Source: Verrucomicrobiales bacterium
GTDB taxonomy: Bacteria > Verrucomicrobiota > Verrucomicrobiia > Verrucomicrobiales > DEV007
Reading direction: 5' to 3'
DNA: 17,328 nucleotides
Assembly (NCBI GenBank): GCA_013911195.1
Contig: JACETS010000037.1
Coordinates: 1-17,328, forward strand
Shown here: one piece after another, positions 12,974 through 17,328 of the stretch
Layout of the letters: each line of letters starts with the position of its first letter
Position numbering within the stretch: position 1 is the stretch's first letter
Made by a program: the position numbers and the translations under genes
The notes under the pieces: model-generated
Seen by the model: only the letters and a program-made list of their open reading frames with translations
Database searches by the model: none
Told to the model about the DNA's origin: nothing

Positions 12974-14170
12974 TTAGAAAAACCTTCTAGCTGATAATAT
13001 TGGTCTAGGACTGCATATCCTATTAATGCAATCCTCAAAGGTTTCTTCATTATTTAGGATTCCAATTTCAACTCTTAAAAAATAAACAGGCATATCTTCC
13101 CTTGCTTGGATCTCTGGAAAGCGCACATAGTCCTTTTCTGTAGTAACAATCATGTCAAGATCCCTATTTAGGCACTGATCAATGAATTTTTGTACTTCTC
13201 TTTTTCTATACCTGTGATGATCAGTATAACGCCGAGTTAATTCAATTTTAGCGCCTAAATTTTTAATTCCATCTTCGAAACTTTCTGGAACAGCTATACC
13301 AGAGATAGTTCCAATATCTTTGTCCTTTAGATGGTCAAGTGGTAACCTTTCATTAGTGTCGATATTTTCTAAATACTTTGGCTCGTGAGAACATTCAATA
13401 ATTTCGGCAGTTCTATTATATTTCCTAATTCTTTTGATTAACTCTTCATTTGAAGAACCATCACATTTTGTAATAAAAATATAGCTAGCGCGTTTCAGGT
13501 TTTTTGGAGGTTCTCTTAGCGTTCCTCGTGGAAGAAGTTTTTCATTTCCGAATGGGGAATATTTATCTATCAAAACAATATCAAGTCTATGTCGCAATCT
13601 GAGATATTGGAGTCCGTCATCAAGTAGTAAAGTATCTACATCGAATTCTTTGATGGCATGAAGCCCCGCCTTCACTCGGTCTTTATCAACGACTATAGCG
13701 ACACCATCTAAATTAGTTGCTAACATGTAAGGTTCATCACCGGCTGTCTCAGAATCTAAAAACACCTCTTTACCATCTGATACGACTCTCGGTGGTTCTT
13801 GGCTAATTGGGTTGCCCTGCATTTTACTTTTAATTCTATCTTTAAGGGAAGGCTTAACACTTTTGTAACCTCGACTTAGAATGGCCACTCTCCTGCCTCC
13901 AGCCGTTAAGGCTTTTGCAAATTTTTCTACTATGGGTGTTTTGCCGGTTCCTCCGACAGTTAGGTTGCCTATACTTACGACGAGGCAACCTAGATTATGT
14001 TCTCTTTTTATTCTAATTTTATAAAGCCAGAGTCTCAAACTTACCAAGTTTCTGTAAATTATAGACATCAATGAGAGGAGTATTCTTATAGCGCCTGCAC
14101 GAAATCCCTTACGTCTGTTTAGGATTACATCTATCGCAAATTGTTCGAGTTCTTCTAAGCTTTCTTTCAT
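12974..14170 (-). CDS. lpxK: Tetraacyldisaccharide 4'-kinase
   Basis: LpxK phosphorylates the 4' position of the lipid A disaccharide at the inner-membrane face. The protein has an N-terminal hydrophobic stretch (about 27-51) that would lie in the membrane, SIGNLTVGGTGKTP (66-79) holding the P-loop, RRVAILSRGY (93-102), the AGDEPYML block (143-150), a VDKDR block (161-165) and LLDDGLQ (182-188). At 398 residues it is longer than the about 330 of E. coli. Part of the difference is an N-terminal extension and an insert near 104-140. It is divergent from rph (77 bp between starts) and convergent with tsf. It works in the same pathway as the acyltransferase at 346-1728. Confidence 0.93.
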   Translation of the reverse strand: MKESLEELEQFAIDVILNRRKGFRAGAIRILLSLMSIIYRNLVSLRLWLYKIRIKREHNLGCLVVSIGNLTVGGTGKTPIVEKFAKALTAGGRRVAILSRGYKSVKPSLKDRIKSKMQGNPISQEPPRVVSDGKEVFLDSETAGDEPYMLATNLDGVAIVVDKDRVKAGLHAIKEFDVDTLLLDDGLQYLRLRHRLDIVLIDKYSPFGNEKLLPRGTLREPPKNLKRASYIFITKCDGSSNEELIKRIRKYNRTAEIIECSHEPKYLENIDTNERLPLDHLKDKDIGTISGIAVPESFEDGIKNLGAKIELTRRYTDHHRYRKREVQKFIDQCLNRDLDMIVTTEKDYVRFPEIQAREDMPVYFLRVEIGILNNEETFEDCINRICSPRPILSARRFF

Positions 14171-14247
14171 GGAGGATTATGAACCTCTATTGGTGTTTTT
14201 TTCATATTAAGCTAAAGCTTGCCACTTCGCCATGAATCTATTATCAA

Positions 14248-15039
14248 ATGAATATGGAACGACCCGATTTAAGAACCAATGATGAGCTCAGACCCGTGAG
14301 TTTTTTACCTAATATTGCTGCTAATTCAACAGGTTCTGTACTAGTCAGTTTCGGTAAAACTAGGGTAATCTGTTCTGCAATAATTCAACCAGGTGTTCCC
14401 AGGTGGATGAAGGAGCAAGGAGTGGAAGGGGGCTGGTTAACGGCCGAATATTCCATGTTACCTTATTCAACTGGAGGAGGGCGTAAACAAAGAGATGTCA
14501 TGAAAGGTAAACTTGACGGGAGAAGTTCCGAGATACAGCGTCTTATTGGGCGATCTCTTCGTGCTGTCGTTGATCTTAAGAAGCTTGGACAAAATACCTT
14601 ATGGATAGATTGTGATGTTTTGGAGGCTGATGGAGGCACACGTACTGCATCGATTACTGGTTCATCTGTTGCTTCTGCAATTGCTTTCGAAAAATTGATT
14701 GCTGAAGGAGCATTAAAAAACAATCCTCTCAAACAACATGTTTCTGCAGTAAGTTGTGGAATATACCAAGATGTTCCTATTCTTGATCTATGTTATGTAG
14801 AGGACCGTGATGCTTCTGTAGATTTTAATATTGTTATGACAGAATCGATGGATTTTGTTGAACTTCAAGGATCTGGTGAAGAGGCATCATTTACAAACGA
14901 TGAGATGGAATCAATGTTGGGTCTTGGAAAAAAAGGTGTTTCTGAGATTATTGAATTACAAAAGCAGGCGGTATTAGAGGCCAAGGGAGATATGGAAAAT
15001 GATGCAGCAAAAAAATTAGCTGACCATTTCAATAGATAA
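14248..15039 (+). CDS. rph: Ribonuclease PH
   Basis: RNase PH is a phosphate-dependent 3'-to-5' exoribonuclease that trims tRNA and rRNA 3' ends. The 263-residue protein shows DLRTNDELRPV (7-17), GSVLVSFGKTRVICSA (29-44), GGWLTAEYSMLP (61-72), GRSSEIQRLIGRSLRAVVD (91-109), IDCDVLEADGGTRTASITG (120-138) and DLCYVEDRDASVDFN. These include the arginines and aspartates of phosphate and metal binding. A second ATG at 14254 (MERPDLR) is equally possible as the start; neither has a Shine-Dalgarno sequence. Length is slightly above the usual 240, mainly at the C-terminus. It is probably followed in the same transcript by the CysQ-like gene. Confidence 0.96.
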   Translation: MNMERPDLRTNDELRPVSFLPNIAANSTGSVLVSFGKTRVICSAIIQPGVPRWMKEQGVEGGWLTAEYSMLPYSTGGGRKQRDVMKGKLDGRSSEIQRLIGRSLRAVVDLKKLGQNTLWIDCDVLEADGGTRTASITGSSVASAIAFEKLIAEGALKNNPLKQHVSAVSCGIYQDVPILDLCYVEDRDASVDFNIVMTESMDFVELQGSGEEASFTNDEMESMLGLGKKGVSEIIELQKQAVLEAKGDMENDAAKKLADHFNR

Positions 15040-15107
15040 TTTCTTAATTACTTAGCTAAGCTTTAATAGCTCGTTTCTAGTCATTAATTGGTTCTAATTG
15101 ATTTTTT

Positions 15108-15881
15108 ATGTCATTGATAGATTTTGATAAAATATCCGGGATTGCTAAAAATGCAGGTTCAGTAATCATGGATATTTACAATCGTGATGTTGAGGTGGAA
15201 TTTAAGAGTGATCGCTCACCGCTTACCGAGGCGGATAAAAAATCCAATGAAGTAATAATTCAATCGCTTGAATCATTTTATCCAAACATTCCTATTATTT
15301 CAGAGGAGAATAGTGAGATATCTTATTCTGAGAGATCGTCATGGAGTGAATTTTGGCTTATTGACCCATTAGATGGAACAAAGGAATTCATTAAAAAGAA
15401 TGGAGAGTTTACCGTGAATATTGCTTTGATTAGGGACGGTTATCCCGTTCTGGGCGTTGTTTATTTGCCTGTTGATGAAATTTTGTATTGTGCTGAAAAG
15501 GGCTCAGGAGCATTTAAAGAGGATCGAAGCGGGAATCTTTCCAAAATTTCTAATGGTGTTCATTATGATGAATTAGAACATATTAAAATTGTTGCCAGCC
15601 GTTCTCACATTACAGATGAAGTTAAAGAATTTGTAGAAGGCTTAAAGAATGAGGGAAAAGAAGTCGAAATGATTTCAGTGGGTAGTTCTTTAAAACTATG
15701 TCTTGTTGCTGAAGGTTCTGCGAATATTTATCCAAGATTTGGTCCAACAATGGAATGGGACACAGGTGCTGCCCAGGCGGTGGTTATGGAATCAGGAAGA
15801 GAAGTTCTTAACTATGAAACTAATGAATTACTCAACTATAATAAAAAGTCACTTCTTAACCCATGGTTTGTTGTGGAGTAA
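15108..15881 (+). CDS. cysQ: 3'(2'),5'-bisphosphate nucleotidase, CysQ type
   Basis: CysQ belongs to the lithium-sensitive inositol-monophosphatase fold and hydrolyses 3'-phosphoadenosine 5'-phosphate (PAP) to AMP. The 257-residue protein has SPLTEADKKSN (37-47), SEEN (65-68), LIDPLDGTKEF (84-94) and WDTGAAQAVVMESG (217-230). Together these hold the metal ligands E66, D86, D89 and D218. The TKEFIKKNGEFTVNIALI block is typical of CysQ rather than of inositol phosphatases. With a predicted APS-only route, PAP would come from other sources such as 4'-phosphopantetheine transfer or sulfotransferases. It lies 68 bp after rph and 42 bp before the epimerase-like gene. Confidence 0.92.
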   Translation: MSLIDFDKISGIAKNAGSVIMDIYNRDVEVEFKSDRSPLTEADKKSNEVIIQSLESFYPNIPIISEENSEISYSERSSWSEFWLIDPLDGTKEFIKKNGEFTVNIALIRDGYPVLGVVYLPVDEILYCAEKGSGAFKEDRSGNLSKISNGVHYDELEHIKIVASRSHITDEVKEFVEGLKNEGKEVEMISVGSSLKLCLVAEGSANIYPRFGPTMEWDTGAAQAVVMESGREVLNYETNELLNYNKKSLLNPWFVVE

Positions 15882-15923
15882 TGTCGATTCAATTAATCTA
15901 GTATTATATTAATTGATTAAATA

Positions 15924-16793
15924 ATGCGTATTATTGTTATAGGTTCTGGATATGTGGGTGAAACCTTTTCTATTTTGATGGAGGGTTTCGGGAATGAGAT
16001 TTTCAGAATAACTAAAAGTGGTAGTGGTCATTCAATTGCTATGGATGTTTCGAATTTTAAATCTGTGCAATCTATTAAAGACAGTATTGGTGATGTGGAT
16101 GCGGTGATTCATTGCGCTAGCTCTGGAAGTCGTGGAAAAGATAGAATTCAACAATATCAAAAAGTTTATGTAGAGGGTTGCAAAAATCTTGTGGAATCTT
16201 TTTCCGATTCCATGGTTCTTTTCGTAAGCAGTTCAAGTGTATATGGGCAAAATGATGAATCTATAGTTGATGAAAAATCAAAAACAGAACCTCCAGCAAA
16301 AACGAGTAAATTACTTTTGGAAGCCGAGAGAATCGCTTTAGATGCTAACGGCTCGGTGGCAAGGCTTTCTGGGATATATGGACCAGAAAGGTCTTATTTA
16401 TTGAAGAGGTATCTTGAGGGTAATTCGCAAATTGATGGTTTTTCCTCAGATTCTAGTGGACGATGGATTAATCAAATCCATCGTGATGACGCAGCGCAGG
16501 CCATCGCTCACATTATAGAAAAAAAACTAGTTAATGAGGTTTTTAATGTGAACGATGATCAGCCTTTATTGCAAAGGGATTGTTATCAAGAGTTTGACCG
16601 TAGATTTAAAAATGGTATTCCGATGGTTAGAGAACCAGAGAAGGGTAAAGTTCGAGGTTGGTCGAATAAGAGAGTTTCAAATCTAAAAATCAAAAAGACT
16701 GGCTGGCAGCCGAAATATTCTAATTATTTTGATGCTTTGGATAACGATTTGCGAATCTTGCCTTCAATTACTGGTAATATGCTTAGAAATTAG
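15924..16793 (+). CDS. Atypical NAD(P)-binding epimerase/dehydratase (extended SDR) lacking the catalytic tyrosine
   Basis: The 289-residue protein is a Rossmann-fold extended short-chain dehydrogenase: IVIGSGYVG (4-12) binds the dinucleotide, DVDAVIHCAS (57-66) is the NN(A/S)G-region equivalent, SSSSVYG (102-108) matches the active-site serine strand, and RLSGIYGPER (147-156) follows. The usual YxxxK reads AKTSK (125-129), so the lysine is kept but the tyrosine is alanine, as in YeeZ-like atypical SDRs. Substrate is unknown and it may act as a nucleotide-sugar enzyme or only as a binding protein. Its stop overlaps the convergent DUF1501 stop by 4 bp. The ATG has an AT-rich lead without Shine-Dalgarno. 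Confidence 0.82.
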   Translation: MRIIVIGSGYVGETFSILMEGFGNEIFRITKSGSGHSIAMDVSNFKSVQSIKDSIGDVDAVIHCASSGSRGKDRIQQYQKVYVEGCKNLVESFSDSMVLFVSSSSVYGQNDESIVDEKSKTEPPAKTSKLLLEAERIALDANGSVARLSGIYGPERSYLLKRYLEGNSQIDGFSSDSSGRWINQIHRDDAAQAIAHIIEKKLVNEVFNVNDDQPLLQRDCYQEFDRRFKNGIPMVREPEKGKVRGWSNKRVSNLKIKKTGWQPKYSNYFDALDNDLRILPSITGNMLRN

Positions 16794-17328
16794 GCAAGTA
16801 TTGGGTGAATAACGTTGGCGGGTTTGACACCTGTTAATCGAAAGTCAAGACCTTGAAACTTATAGCTAAATTTCCGATAATCGATCCCAAATTGATGTAG
16901 TAGTGTGGCATGGAGATCGCGTACATTAACAACATCTTTAACAGAATTGTATCCTAATTCATCTGTCGCACCGTGGCTCACTCCACCCTTAATTCCTCCC
17001 CCAGCCATCCACAGAGAAAACCCCTTGATGTGGTGATCTCTACCATTGCCTTGAGCCATCGGAGTCCTACCAAATTCTCCTCCCCATATCACGAGTGTAT
17101 CGTCAAGCATTCCTCTTTCTTTTAGGTCTTTTATTAAGGCTGCACTCCCTTTATCAACTAAACCGGCGGTATTTTTTGATGCATTTTTAATGCCTCCATG
17201 ATGGTCCCATCCACGGTGATAAAGTTGTATGAATCTTACGCCTCTTTCTGCAAGTCGTCTTGCTAGTAGACAATTTGATGCAAAGGATCCGTCGCCTGGT
17301 TTTGCCCCATACATGTCTAGAACATGTT
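16790..17328 (-). CDS. DUF1501 family protein, C-terminal part (5' end outside window)
   Basis: The frame is open from the right edge (reading HVLDMYGAKPGDG at the boundary) to the TAA at 16792-16790. The methionine at 17314 is therefore internal and the gene is truncated by the window. Family hallmarks are CLLARRLAERGVRFIQLYH, GWDHHGG, LIKDLKERGMLDDTLVIWGGEFGRTP, GRDHH, WMAGGGIKGG, GATDELGY and DLHATLLHQFGIDY. DUF1501 proteins have an alkaline-phosphatase/sulfatase-like fold, often carry a Tat signal, and in Planctomycetes and Verrucomicrobia are usually paired with DUF1549/DUF1553 proteins. Such a partner would lie to the right, outside this window. Enzymatic function is unproven. Confidence 0.93.
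   Translation of the reverse strand, partial: HVLDMYGAKPGDGSFASNCLLARRLAERGVRFIQLYHRGWDHHGGIKNASKNTAGLVDKGSAALIKDLKERGMLDDTLVIWGGEFGRTPMAQGNGRDHHIKGFSLWMAGGGIKGGVSHGATDELGYNSVKDVVNVRDLHATLLHQFGIDYRKFSYKFQGLDFRLTGVKPANVIHPILA

Noticed and set aside
14463..14732. Minus-strand 89-codon frame inside rph
   Set aside because: Antisense to highly conserved RNase PH motifs.
15703..15912. Plus-strand 69-codon frame at the end of cysQ
   Set aside because: Overlaps the conserved CysQ C-terminal motif WDTGA in another frame.

Overview
This is an AT-rich window from a Gram-negative bacterium. It is most likely a marine member of the Verrucomicrobiota, or a close relative in the Planctomycetes-Verrucomicrobia group. 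The pointers are three Kdo/lipid A genes (an LpxL-like acyltransferase, kdsD and lpxK), a DUF1501 protein of the kind multiplied in those phyla, a secreted TPR-redoxin protein, and mostly AT-rich translation starts without a Shine-Dalgarno sequence. This assignment is an inference from gene content, not from a phylogenetic marker.

Left part (1-2376). A protein-coding 3' end (1-186, +) runs in from outside. On the minus strand, reading leftwards from a divergent promoter region at about 2258-2360, come secG with a Pro/Glu/Thr tandem-repeat tail, a lipid A acyltransferase fused to a partial GT9-like domain, and a small SRP RNA gene at about 188-289. I identified the SRP RNA from its apical helix; the protein-coding calls do not account for that stretch.

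Sulfate assimilation (2377-5349, +). This is a compact cysH-cysD-cysN operon. ATP sulfurylase (CysDN) makes APS. The CysH has the paired-cysteine pattern of a 4Fe-4S APS reductase, and CysN has no fused APS kinase, so the predicted route is sulfate to APS to sulfite without PAPS. A CysQ-type nucleotidase lies separately at 15108-15881.

Middle (5458-10944). A secreted TPR protein with a C-terminal thioredoxin-like domain is followed by a YwaF-type membrane protein, both on plus. They face a minus-strand set: kdsD (arabinose 5-phosphate isomerase, for Kdo), efp (elongation factor P) and an M50-like membrane metallopeptidase candidate.

Right part (11092-17328). rpsB (S2) has its own promoter and a roughly 140-nt structured leader. 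A terminator-like hairpin separates it from tsf (EF-Ts). Then come lpxK (minus, convergent), rph (RNase PH), cysQ and an atypical NAD-binding epimerase (plus), and the C-terminal part of a DUF1501 protein (minus) that leaves the window on the right.

Most of the window is housekeeping: translation, secretion, LPS and sulfur. The least ordinary items are the SRP RNA with a UGAC tetraloop, the acyltransferase-glycosyltransferase fusion, the perfect 12-bp repeat array in secG together with its nearly leaderless promoter, the rpsB leader with mutually exclusive hairpins, and the general lack of Shine-Dalgarno sites. I saw no mobile element, CRISPR array, tRNA or rRNA.
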